From an uncultured Roseburia sp. (GTDB lineage Bacteria; Bacillota; Clostridia; Lachnospirales; Lachnospiraceae), in contig CANDFU010000120.1 in NCBI GenBank assembly GCA_947384095.1, positions 1 through 6,065 on the forward strand: a stretch of DNA of 6,065 bases, read 5' to 3'. The translations under genes and the position numbers were made by a program. This document shows positions 1 through 5,872 of the stretch, piece after piece; position 1 is the first letter of the stretch; each line of letters opens with the position of its first letter. Under the pieces are notes generated by a model. It made no database searches and was not told the origin of the DNA. It was given only the letters and a program-made list of their open reading frames with translations.

Positions 1-1
1 C

Positions 2-784
2 GTTGCTTCCGGGAAAAGTGTTATAAACGGAGGAGTAACGTATGGGGCCGGAAATGACGTAACCTGTGATAAGGCACTTCGGCAGGCGATGAACTATGCT
101 CTCGATCGTGATGCAATGATCGAAAATGTGCTGAATGGATATGGGAAACCGGCGTACAGTGTTTCGGACGGAATGCCCTGGTCCAGCCGGGAAATGATTG
201 TGCCGTATGATATGGAAAAAGCAGAAAAGCTTCTTGCGGATGCGGGCTGGATTGACAGCGACGGGGACAATGTCAGGGAAAAAAACGGGGTGAAGGCAGA
301 GTTTACTGTTTATTATTCTGCGTCGGATTCCGTGCGCCAGGGGCTTACGGCAGAGTTTTCGAATCAGATGAAAGAGATCGGGATCAATGTACAGTATCAA
401 GGGCTTGGAAACTGGGATGAACTCTATGCAAAGATGTATTCGGACCCCATCCTGTGGGGGTGGGGCTCCAATTCACCGATTGAAAATAATCAGCTCTATC
501 ACACCGGCGGCGTGAGCAATTTTACCGGTTATTCAGACGAAGAGACAGACCGGCTGCTGGAGGCGGCTCTGGCAGCCGCGGATACGGATGAAGCGAATAA
601 ATTGTGGCAGAAGGCACAGACGGATATCGGGCCGGAGTCAGAGGCGCTATGGGTATGGCTTGCAAATGTGGATCATCTGTATTTTGTGAGAGAAGGGCTT
701 GCGGTGGCGGAGCAGAAACGCCATCCGCACGGACATGGCTGGTCCGTCGTCAACAATGTAGATCAATGGAGCTGGGAACGGTGA
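2..784 (+). CDS. ABC transporter substrate-binding protein, family 5 (peptide/nickel type), C-terminal part
   Basis: The reading frame is open from base 2, so the gene begins upstream of the window; 260 residues are visible and family members usually have 500-550. It is the extracytoplasmic, lipid-anchored solute receptor of a peptide/nickel/opine-type ABC importer. The visible part matches the second half of the SBP_bac_5 fold: the DKALRQAMNYALDRDAMIENV segment (about residues 24-43), typical of the region where these proteins resume lobe I, then a KAEKLLADAGW segment that recurs in the family, and a C-terminal end rich in Trp. The signal peptide and lipobox lie outside the window. Near the C-terminus is a His-rich HPHGHGW stretch, which could contact a metal or be structural. 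The permease gene follows within 1-13 bp, so they form an operon. The ligand cannot be decided from this half. Confidence 0.93.
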   Translation, partial: VASGKSVINGGVTYGAGNDVTCDKALRQAMNYALDRDAMIENVLNGYGKPAYSVSDGMPWSSREMIVPYDMEKAEKLLADAGWIDSDGDNVREKNGVKAEFTVYYSASDSVRQGLTAEFSNQMKEIGINVQYQGLGNWDELYAKMYSDPILWGWGSNSPIENNQLYHTGGVSNFTGYSDEETDRLLEAALAAADTDEANKLWQKAQTDIGPESEALWVWLANVDHLYFVREGLAVAEQKRHPHGHGWSVVNNVDQWSWER

Positions 785-797
785 CGTGGGGTATGCA

Positions 798-1799
798 ATG
801 GTTAAACTTTTTATCAAAAATCTGACAAAGGCGTGTACGCTCCTGATTGCAGGGAGCATAGCGGCGTTTGCGCTCGTTTCGCTGTCTCCGATTGACCCGG
901 TGCAGGCCAATATCGGGACTACGGCATATCTTGGGATGTCCGCGGAAAAAAAGGCACAGATGGAATCGTATTGGGGAAAAAATATCCCTCCGGTTGAGCG
1001 CTATTTAAACTGGGCCGGTGATTTCCTTCGGGGGGATATGGGGATGTCGTTGAAATATAATCGTCCGGTATCCGAGGTTGTTTTCGAGAAGTTCGGGAAT
1101 TCTGTTATACTCATGGGGATTTCATGGATGATTTCGGGGCTTCTTGGATTTATTCTCGGGATGGCGGCGGGATATTATCATGGCAGATGGCCCGATAAGC
1201 TGATCGGGGGCGGCGCTTTGCTGCTGGCGTCGACGCCGGCTTTCTGGCTGGGAATGCTTTTACTGATGATATTTGCGGTCCGGCTTGGATGGCTGCCGTT
1301 TGGAATGCATATCCCGGTCGGAGTCCGGCGGGAAGAAGTGGGATTTCTGGATCAGATTTCTCATATGATACTTCCTGCACTGACGCTGAGTCTCTCCGGT
1401 GCGTCCGCCGTCACACTGCACACGAGAGAAAAAATGATTGATATTATGGAGAGTGAATATGTGCTGTTTGCACGGGCGCGTGGAGACAGCGGCATGGAAA
1501 TTGTAAAGCGGCATGCCCTGCGGAATATTCTGCTGCCCGCAATCACCCTGCAGTTCTCGTCTGTCGGCGAGATTTTTGGCGGCTCCGTGCTGGTGGAACA
1601 GGTGTTTTCCTATCCGGGGCTTGGACAGGCAGCCGTCGACGCCGGTCTGGGCGGCGATGTCGCTTTACTGCTTGCGATAACGGTTGCCAGCACACTGCTT
1701 GTTTTTGTGGGAAATCTCACAGCAGATTTTCTCTATGGAATGATAGACCCGGGGATCAGACGGGGAACGGTTTCCGGCGGCATCTATCGCCGCCGGTGA
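798..1799 (+). CDS. ABC transporter permease, DppB/NikB type
   Basis: Integral membrane subunit of the same importer, 333 residues, normal length for the DppB/NikB family. The N-terminus (FIKNLTKACTLLIAGSIAAF, then LSPIDPV) is the classic first helix followed by the conserved SP-DP motif. Hydrophobic segments lie near residues 9-30, 103-127, 137-163, 187-207, 245-265 and 290-314, giving six helices. The ATPase-coupling EAA loop is clear at about 220-248 (FARARGDSGMEIVKRHALRN), and VEQVFSYPGLG at 266-276 is the usual family motif. I prefer the ATG at 798, which starts directly at the hydrophobic N-terminus; an in-frame GTG at 786 would add four residues and leaves one base after the upstream stop. 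Both have weak ribosome sites. The DppC-type permease and the DppD/DppF ATPases that normally follow are missing. Confidence 0.93.
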   Translation: MVKLFIKNLTKACTLLIAGSIAAFALVSLSPIDPVQANIGTTAYLGMSAEKKAQMESYWGKNIPPVERYLNWAGDFLRGDMGMSLKYNRPVSEVVFEKFGNSVILMGISWMISGLLGFILGMAAGYYHGRWPDKLIGGGALLLASTPAFWLGMLLLMIFAVRLGWLPFGMHIPVGVRREEVGFLDQISHMILPALTLSLSGASAVTLHTREKMIDIMESEYVLFARARGDSGMEIVKRHALRNILLPAITLQFSSVGEIFGGSVLVEQVFSYPGLGQAAVDAGLGGDVALLLAITVASTLLVFVGNLTADFLYGMIDPGIRRGTVSGGIYRRR

Positions 1800-1806
1800 C
1801 GTTTTA
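1774..1806 (+). terminator. GC-rich hairpin over the permease stop codon, possible weak intrinsic terminator
   Basis: CCGGCGGC (1774-1781) and GCCGCCGG (1789-1796) form a perfect 8-bp stem with a 7-base loop, followed by TGA (stop) and a short T tract in CGTTTTAC. The stem lies inside the last codons of the permease. A strong stem with only four Ts, several bases later, is a poor match to the standard intrinsic terminator. It does sit where transcription of a gene that ends here should stop, just before a convergent gene. It may instead act mainly to protect the mRNA 3' end. Confidence 0.4.
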
Positions 1807-1902
1807 CAGAATGCGTTATCCTGCGCCGGAATGAAATCTGGAAGTGTGCTGATTGCCAGGAATCACTGCAGCGCAGACACCATCCGTATATCTCACACAG
1901 AT

Positions 1903-2838
1903 TTACCAGCCTTTCAGGGCGGATATGTTATAGTGTGATAGTTTTTCTTCAAAGTGTTCGGGGTTTTTCTTCCATTGATACGGGGATATGCCAAGTATTT
2001 TTTTAAAGTCCCGGTTAAAGGTGGAAACGGTTCCAAAGCCGGCTTTTATCGCAATATCTTTCATGCTGTCGGAAGAATTGCGCAGCATGCTGCAGGCATT
2101 CTGTACCCGTATTGTGTTGAGGTAATCAAGGGGCGTCATATTTGTGGCCGCCTTGAATACTCTGCGGAAGTTTGTCTCGCTCATATTGCAGATTTTTGCG
2201 AGGTCTTCGATTTTGATCGGATCCATATACTGTCGTTCCATATAATAGAGTGCCGGAAGAATCTGGTCTCCGGAGGCATCCAGTTTCTTTATTTCCTGAA
2301 GGCTCTGTCTGGGGCTGAGGCGTGCGATCAGGAGCACCAGTGATGCGAGCTGGTGTCTGACGCATTCCTGGTAAAATTCCTTTTTCTGCTCTATCAGCTC
2401 TAAAATGGTGTCTGCTGTTTTTGCGATTGTCTCGTCTGCTCCGGGAGTCAGCAGAAATGCATTGTGATTCACCCGCTGCAGCACCTGGGTGCGGCGGGCC
2501 TGGTTTCCCGGGTACAATTCCTGGAGCATGTGCTCCGGCTCAAAAAAAAGATACTCCCAGCGGCTTAAAGTGCCTTTGTCGCTGATCGTGGTGTGGGGAT
2601 AATTGTGTGGTATGACGGAGATCATTCCGGGACCGTACCGCAGTTTTCTTTCGTCGAGAATCAGGATTCCTTCGCCTTCCCTGCAGTATCCGAGTTCCAT
2701 CAGATTATGAAAATGTAGTGTGTCTGTCCCCTCTCCGTAATGGCGCCTCCAGGCGTCCCCGTACAGCGCCAGCACGTTTTCACTTCCCGGTCTCTCGTAA
2801 AATCGCAGTTCCAGCCGGTCTTTCTTTTTTCTTCCCAT
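1903..2838 (-). CDS. AraC/XylS-family transcriptional regulator with cupin sensor domain
   Basis: Cytoplasmic DNA-binding regulator, 311 residues, typical for two-domain AraC proteins. The N-terminal part (about 38-90) is a cupin-like ligand domain: LHFHNLMELGYC, GEGILIL and GMISVIPHNYPH give the His-rich strand pattern and the usual P-x-x-PH turn. The C-terminal 100 residues hold two helix-turn-helix units, IEDLAKICNMSETNFRRVF at about 210-228 and DIAIKAGFGTVSTFNRDFKK at 261-280, ending in the AraC signature GISPYQWKK. The start ATG (2836-2838) is preceded by AGAGGG with 6 bases between. It is convergent with the transporter genes and divergent from cysK. Relatives often sense sugars or other small nutrients; the effector is not evident. 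It may regulate itself, cysK or a distant target. Confidence 0.95.
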   Translation of the reverse strand: MGRKKKDRLELRFYERPGSENVLALYGDAWRRHYGEGTDTLHFHNLMELGYCREGEGILILDERKLRYGPGMISVIPHNYPHTTISDKGTLSRWEYLFFEPEHMLQELYPGNQARRTQVLQRVNHNAFLLTPGADETIAKTADTILELIEQKKEFYQECVRHQLASLVLLIARLSPRQSLQEIKKLDASGDQILPALYYMERQYMDPIKIEDLAKICNMSETNFRRVFKAATNMTPLDYLNTIRVQNACSMLRNSSDSMKDIAIKAGFGTVSTFNRDFKKILGISPYQWKKNPEHFEEKLSHYNISALKGW

Positions 2839-2852
2839 TTGCTTCCCTCTGT

Positions 2853-2958
2853 CCTGTTTTCACAGATATTTCATGGATTTCTTTGGATACTGCTATCTAT
2901 GATAACATTCTTTTAAAGTGCTGTCATATTTTTTATTGATTTTACCTGTTTTTTCACA
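2853..2958 (+). repeat. Imperfect direct repeat flanking the AraC-gene promoter, candidate operator pair
   Basis: CCTGTTTTCACA (2853-2864) and CCTGTTTTTTCACA (2945-2958) differ only by two extra Ts and lie 92 bp apart, one on each side of the regulator promoter. The second copy ends 17 bp before the cysK -35 box, a position suited to an activator. AraC-family proteins usually bind direct repeats and sometimes loop DNA between them, so this could be the regulator's own site. That is inference; the copies are short and T-rich. Confidence 0.3.
2899..2927 (-). promoter_or_regulatory. Sigma-A-type promoter for the AraC-family gene
   Basis: On the minus strand ATGACA (2922-2927) and TATCAT (2899-2904) are separated by exactly 17 bp, each one base from consensus. 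Transcription would start near 2892, leaving a leader of about 55 bases before the ATG at 2838. It faces away from the cysK promoter, whose -35 begins about 49 bp off. Confidence 0.65.
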
Positions 2959-2975
2959 ATAAATGTAAAAACAAC

Positions 2976-3004
2976 TTGACAAAAGAAAAAGGAAGTCCTA
3001 TAAT
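2976..3004 (+). promoter_or_regulatory. Perfect-consensus sigma-A promoter for cysK
   Basis: TTGACA (2976-2981) and TATAAT (2999-3004) are separated by exactly 17 bp, a full match to the vegetative consensus. The start site should be near 3011, giving a leader of about 33 bases. That is too short for a T-box or S-box riboswitch, so control most likely acts at DNA level. A promoter this strong usually needs a repressor, in line with the palindrome that overlaps it. Confidence 0.9.
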
Positions 3005-3025
3005 TCCTATTAAAATACTAGGAAT
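3003..3025 (+). promoter_or_regulatory. Palindromic operator overlapping the cysK -10 and start site
   Basis: ATTCCTA (3003-3009) and TAGGAAT (3019-3025) form a perfect 7-bp inverted repeat with a 9-bp AT-rich centre. The left arm covers the last two bases of the -10 box and the whole site spans the likely start, so a bound protein would block RNA polymerase. An extra half-site, TCCTAT (2996-3001), lies 9 bp before the left arm's TCCTAT. The shape resembles operators of Rrf2-type regulators such as CymR, which represses cysteine genes in Firmicutes, or an IscR-like protein. That assignment is from memory of the family and is inference. Confidence 0.65.
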
Positions 3026-3043
3026 ATAAAGAGGAAGGACAAT

Positions 3044-3982
3044 ATGAGTAAAATTGTAGAAAGTGCGCTGGAGCTGATCGGGGGAACCCCGATACTGAAA
3101 CTGAATCGTTTTACGCAGAAGGCGGGAATATGCGATGCCGTAATTCTTGCGAAGCTGGAGTATCTGAATCCGGCCGGGTCGGTGAAAGACCGCATCGCGC
3201 GGGCCATGATTGAGGATGCGGAAGAGAAGGGGATTTTAAAACCGGGGGCGACGATTATCGAGCCGACTTCGGGAAATACGGGAATCGGGCTTGCGGCAGT
3301 TGCGGCGGCAAAAGGATACCGGGCGGTGCTGACATTGCCGGATACGATGAGCGTTGAGCGCCGGACCCTTCTTGCGGCTTATGGTGCCAGACTGGTGCTG
3401 ACCGAGGGAGCGGAGGGTATGAAAGGCGCCATTGCAAAGGCAAAGGAGTTAAAAGAGACGATCCCCGGCGCGGTAATTCTGGGCCAGTTTGAAAATCCGG
3501 CCAATCCTGCGGCGCACAGGGCAGCCACCGGCCCGGAAATCTGGGAGCAGACAGAGGGAAAAATTGATATCTTTGTCGCGGGCGTCGGCACGGGCGGTAC
3601 GATTACTGGCGTGGGAGGCTATCTGAAGGAACAGAATCCGGATATCAGAGTCGTGGCGGTGGAGCCGGCGTCAAGCCCGGTCCTGTCAAAAGGGTCTGCG
3701 GGGGCGCACAAGATTCAGGGGATTGGCGCCGGGTTTGTGCCGGAAGTGCTGGACACGAAGGTTTATGACGAAGTAATTACGATCGAAAATGACGAGGCGT
3801 TTGCGCAGGGAAAGGCGTTTGCCGTGAGCGAGGGGATCCTGGCAGGCATTTCGTCCGGCGCGGCGCTGGCAGCGGCAGCCGTACTCGCAAAGAGGCCGGA
3901 GAATAAGGGGAAAACGATTGTGGCGCTTCTGCCGGATTCCGGCGACCGGTATCTGTCCACACCGCTGTTTGCAGAACATTAA
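3044..3982 (+). CDS. cysK: Cysteine synthase (O-acetylserine sulfhydrylase), PLP-dependent
   Basis: Cytoplasmic enzyme that joins O-acetyl-L-serine and sulfide to give L-cysteine and acetate; 312 residues, normal for CysK. Visible family marks: the PLP Schiff-base lysine K48 in NPAGSVKDR, the substrate loop PTSGNTG (74-80), the phosphate-binding GTGGT (182-186), [11 protein letters not shown] (223-233), the cofactor-ring serine in ISSGAA (about 269-274) and the terminal [10 protein letters not shown] (297-306). KIQGIGAG favours OASS-A over the CysM form or cystathionine beta-synthase, and there is no CBS-domain extension. The ATG is preceded by GAGGAAGG with a 5-base gap. No serine acetyltransferase gene (cysE) is adjacent. 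Expression is likely set by the strong promoter and overlapping palindrome upstream. Confidence 0.97.
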   Translation: MSKIVESALELIGGTPILKLNRFTQKAGICDAVILAKLEYLNPAGSVKDRIARAMIEDAEEKGILKPGATIIEPTSGNTGIGLAAVAAAKGYRAVLTLPDTMSVERRTLLAAYGARLVLTEGAEGMKGAIAKAKELKETIPGAVILGQFENPANPAAHRAATGPEIWEQTEGKIDIFVAGVGTGGTITGVGGYLKEQNPDIRVVAVEPASSPVLSKGSAGAHKIQGIGAGFVPEVLDTKVYDEVITIENDEAFAQGKAFAVSEGILAGISSGAALAAAAVLAKRPENKGKTIVALLPDSGDRYLSTPLFAEH

Positions 3983-3986
3983 TGGA

Positions 3987-4015
3987 TTGCCATATACCAT
4001 TTCTGGTGGTACAAT
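3987..4015 (+). promoter_or_regulatory. Promoter for the zinc-ribbon protein/hydrolase operon
   Basis: TTGCCA (3987-3992) and TACAAT (4010-4015) are 17 bp apart, each one base from consensus, and begin five bases after the cysK stop codon. Transcription would start near 4022, inside the left arm of the adjacent inverted repeat. The operon can thus be read independently of cysK, although no terminator separates them. Confidence 0.65.
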
Positions 4016-4016
4016 A

Positions 4017-4068
4017 ATTCCGGAAGCGTGCGGCTGCAGAACAGTCTTGTGCAAAACGCTTCCGGAAT
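4017..4068 (+). repeat. Perfect 13-bp inverted repeat between promoter and ribosome site
   Basis: ATTCCGGAAGCGT (4017-4029) is exactly repeated in reverse complement at 4056-4068, with a 26-base centre. Each arm contains the self-complementary TTCCGGAA. The left arm starts one base after the -10 box and covers the likely start site; the right arm ends right beside the GGAGG ribosome site (4069-4073). No T tract follows, so it is not an intrinsic terminator. It could be a double operator, a 5'-end mRNA stem that stabilises the message, or a structure that tunes translation. Confidence 0.75.
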
Positions 4069-4079
4069 GGAGGAAAAAG

Positions 4080-5000
4080 ATGAACGTACAGATGGGAAAT
4101 GTTGTACCGGACGGTTTTGTGTTTGAGAGAGAGCAGAATGTGATGCACGGAGCCTGCAACGGCATTGCACTGCTGATCATTCCGGTGATGGCGGAAGATC
4201 AGTTCCGGATACAACTGCATGCGGATGTGGAGAGGAGCGGCGGCAAAGAGCGGCTTCTGGAATATTTAGGAATGCTGCAGCAGAGACACTCTTTTATACA
4301 GTATGCGGGATATAACGGGATGAATATGGTTTCTGTTCATGTTGCGTCCCGGGAGCAGGAGGATAAGGAAAATCTCACGATCGTGATATCCGAGCTCACT
4401 GAAAAGTGTGCGGAATTTGGATTACATAACTGTTGTACACGCTGTAAAAATGTGTCGCTTCTGCGTGCGGCGACGGTGGACGGGGCGCCTGCCCTGCTGT
4501 GTGCCGGCTGTCTTTCACAGATGACGGAGGGGGCAAAGAAAAAGGAAAATGTTCTGCTCGGTCTCATTGGGGCCGTTTTTGGCGTTCTGCTTGGCACAGT
4601 CCTGTGGGTTCTCATCGGCCAGGCCGGGTTTATCGCCGGAATCGCAGGTTATGCGATCGTCTTCTGCGGTATGAAAGGGTATGAGCTGCTCGGGAAGAAT
4701 CTGTCAAAGGCAGGAATTGTTATCTGTGTCCTGCTCTCCTGTCTGATGATCGCCGGGGCGGAGTTTGTCTCGCTGGGAATTGTCATTTTCAGGGAGCTGG
4801 GCGATATGTATGGCCTTACGCTGGGAGATTCTTTTGCACTCGTCCCGGCGTTTTTACAGGAATCAGAAGTGGTTGGCGAGGTGGCAAAGGATCTGGTGAT
4901 CGGCTATGCGCTTGCGATCTGGGCAAGCTATGCTTCCGTAAAGAGCCGCTGGAAGCAGGTTGACCAGGAGGCGAAGCCTCATGATGTCGTTTCATTTTAG
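4080..5000 (+). CDS. Uncharacterised zinc-ribbon membrane protein
   Basis: I do not recognise a named family. The 306-residue protein has three parts. Residues 1-110 are soluble, mixed helix/strand, with no motif I know. A four-cysteine knuckle pair follows, CTRC (119-122) and CAGC (141-144), spaced like a zinc ribbon; an extra Cys is at 118. The rest is hydrophobic, with likely helices near 157-178, 182-199, 211-236 and 268-286, including GxxxG-like runs such as GLIGAVFGVLLG, and a short charged tail. There is no signal peptide, so the ribbon probably faces the cytoplasm at the membrane. The start is the ATG at 4080, with GGAGG 6 bases before it; the frame stays open upstream into cysK but that part has no coding sense. 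The hydrolase gene follows after 12 bp. Confidence 0.88.
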   Translation: MNVQMGNVVPDGFVFEREQNVMHGACNGIALLIIPVMAEDQFRIQLHADVERSGGKERLLEYLGMLQQRHSFIQYAGYNGMNMVSVHVASREQEDKENLTIVISELTEKCAEFGLHNCCTRCKNVSLLRAATVDGAPALLCAGCLSQMTEGAKKKENVLLGLIGAVFGVLLGTVLWVLIGQAGFIAGIAGYAIVFCGMKGYELLGKNLSKAGIVICVLLSCLMIAGAEFVSLGIVIFRELGDMYGLTLGDSFALVPAFLQESEVVGEVAKDLVIGYALAIWASYASVKSRWKQVDQEAKPHDVVSF

Positions 5001-5003
5001 GCC

Positions 5004-5010
5004 GGGAGGG
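5004..5010 (+). promoter_or_regulatory. Ribosome binding site of the hydrolase gene, deciding between two ATGs
   Basis: GGGAGGG precedes tandem ATG codons at 5013 and 5016. The core GGAGG ends only about three bases before the first and about five or six before the second, so the second ATG has the more usual spacing. The two proteins differ by one methionine. Confidence 0.55.
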
Positions 5011-5012
5011 CG

Positions 5013-5819
5013 ATGATGTTCTGGAATGCAAAAGGCGGATGTGTCGGCATCGGCGAAACCGATATGGATTATGTCTCTTTCGGGACGGGGAAAAAGGTTC
5101 TGGTGATGCTCCCCGGCCTGGGGGACGGACTGACCACCGTAAAAGGGATGGCGATGGCCATGGCGTTTTCATACCGGATGTATGCCAAAGACTATAAAGT
5201 ATATGTTTTCAGCAGGAAAAACTATCTGGAAGAAGGGTATACTACGCGTGATATGGCGGCGGATCAGGCACAGGCGATGAAAGCCCTCGGCATATCGGGG
5301 GCGAATGTGCTTGGAATTTCGCAGGGCGGGATGATCGCGCAGTATCTGGCCATCGATTATCCGGAAATGGTTGGCAGGCTGATACTGGCGGTCACGCTGG
5401 CAAAACAGAATGAAATCATACAGGCCGTTGTGGCAGGCTGGATTGCGTCTGCGAGGCAGGGCGACTATAAAGCCCTGCTCGTCGACACTGCGGAAAGGTC
5501 GTATTCGGAAAAGTATCTGAAAAAATACCGTCGGTTCTATCCGTTTCTCGGAAAAATCGGAAGGCCGAAGGATTTTACGCGGTTTCTGATACAGGCGGAA
5601 TCCTGCATGAAGCATGATGCATATGACGGGCTGGAGCGGATTGCCTGTCCGGTGCTGGTGATCGGCGGCGACAGCGATAAAATTGTCGGCGGGGAGGCAG
5701 CGGCCGAACTGGCAGGGCGCATCAGGAACAGCAGGCTGCTGGTGTATGACGGGCTGGGGCATGGCGCATATGAGGAGGCAGCGGATTTTCATGAAAAGAT
5801 TATGGGATGGATAGAGTAA
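5013..5819 (+). CDS. Alpha/beta-hydrolase fold protein
   Basis: Probable cytoplasmic serine hydrolase of 268 residues, with no signal peptide. The fold marks are in order: oxyanion-side loop LPGLGDG (33-39) after the first core strand; nucleophile elbow GISQGG with Ser103; the acid in GGDSDKIV, most likely Asp222; and the catalytic His250 in GLGHGAYEE near the end. A cap region lies between about 130 and 205, with many basic and aromatic residues. All three catalytic residues are present, so activity is expected. Substrate is unknown; such proteins include esterases, C-C hydrolases, lipases and haloperoxidase-like enzymes. It lies 12 bp behind the zinc-ribbon membrane protein gene with its own strong ribosome site, so the two are very likely co-transcribed. 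The true start may be the ATG at 5016. Confidence 0.93.
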   Translation: MMFWNAKGGCVGIGETDMDYVSFGTGKKVLVMLPGLGDGLTTVKGMAMAMAFSYRMYAKDYKVYVFSRKNYLEEGYTTRDMAADQAQAMKALGISGANVLGISQGGMIAQYLAIDYPEMVGRLILAVTLAKQNEIIQAVVAGWIASARQGDYKALLVDTAERSYSEKYLKKYRRFYPFLGKIGRPKDFTRFLIQAESCMKHDAYDGLERIACPVLVIGGDSDKIVGGEAAAELAGRIRNSRLLVYDGLGHGAYEEAADFHEKIMGWIE

Positions 5820-5833
5820 ACCGGTCCCGTGCC

Positions 5834-5872
5834 CCGAATTAATGAAGCTATTCGGCTCCCGCCACTTTTTTT
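5834..5872 (+). terminator. Weak hairpin between convergent genes, doubtful terminator
   Basis: CCGAAT (5834-5839) and ATTCGG (5850-5855) make a 6-bp stem with a 10-base loop, and a run of seven Ts lies at 5866-5872, ten bases further on. The gap between stem and T run is too long for a normal intrinsic terminator. It is the only candidate for ending the hydrolase operon, and it overlaps the last codons of the opposite gene. Confidence 0.2.

Noticed and set aside
1842..1880. Small inverted repeat TGATT/AATCA in the gap after the permease
   Set aside because: A 5-bp stem with no T tract on either strand is within chance and gives no terminator.
1954..2343. 129-codon plus-strand open frame inside the AraC-family gene
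   Set aside because: It is the complement of the conserved helix-turn-helix region, so its openness follows from that gene.
3005..3043. Riboswitch or T-box in the cysK leader
   Set aside because: The predicted leader is only about 33 bases, too short for any known cysteine or methionine-related leader element.
3918..4079. N-terminal extension of the zinc-ribbon protein frame back into cysK
   Set aside because: It overlaps the cysK end, crosses the promoter and inverted repeat, has no ribosome site, and reads as low-complexity Cys/Arg-rich sequence. The ATG at 4080 has a strong GGAGG site.
3686..4220. Two overlapping minus-strand open frames of 147-164 codons opposite cysK and its downstream gap
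   Set aside because: They run antisense through conserved cysK motifs and the intergenic promoter, with shadow-like composition and no motif.
5169..5792. 207-codon minus-strand open frame opposite the hydrolase
   Set aside because: It is antisense to a gene with a full catalytic triad, is rich in Arg, His, Pro and Cys as shadow frames are, and has no family motif.
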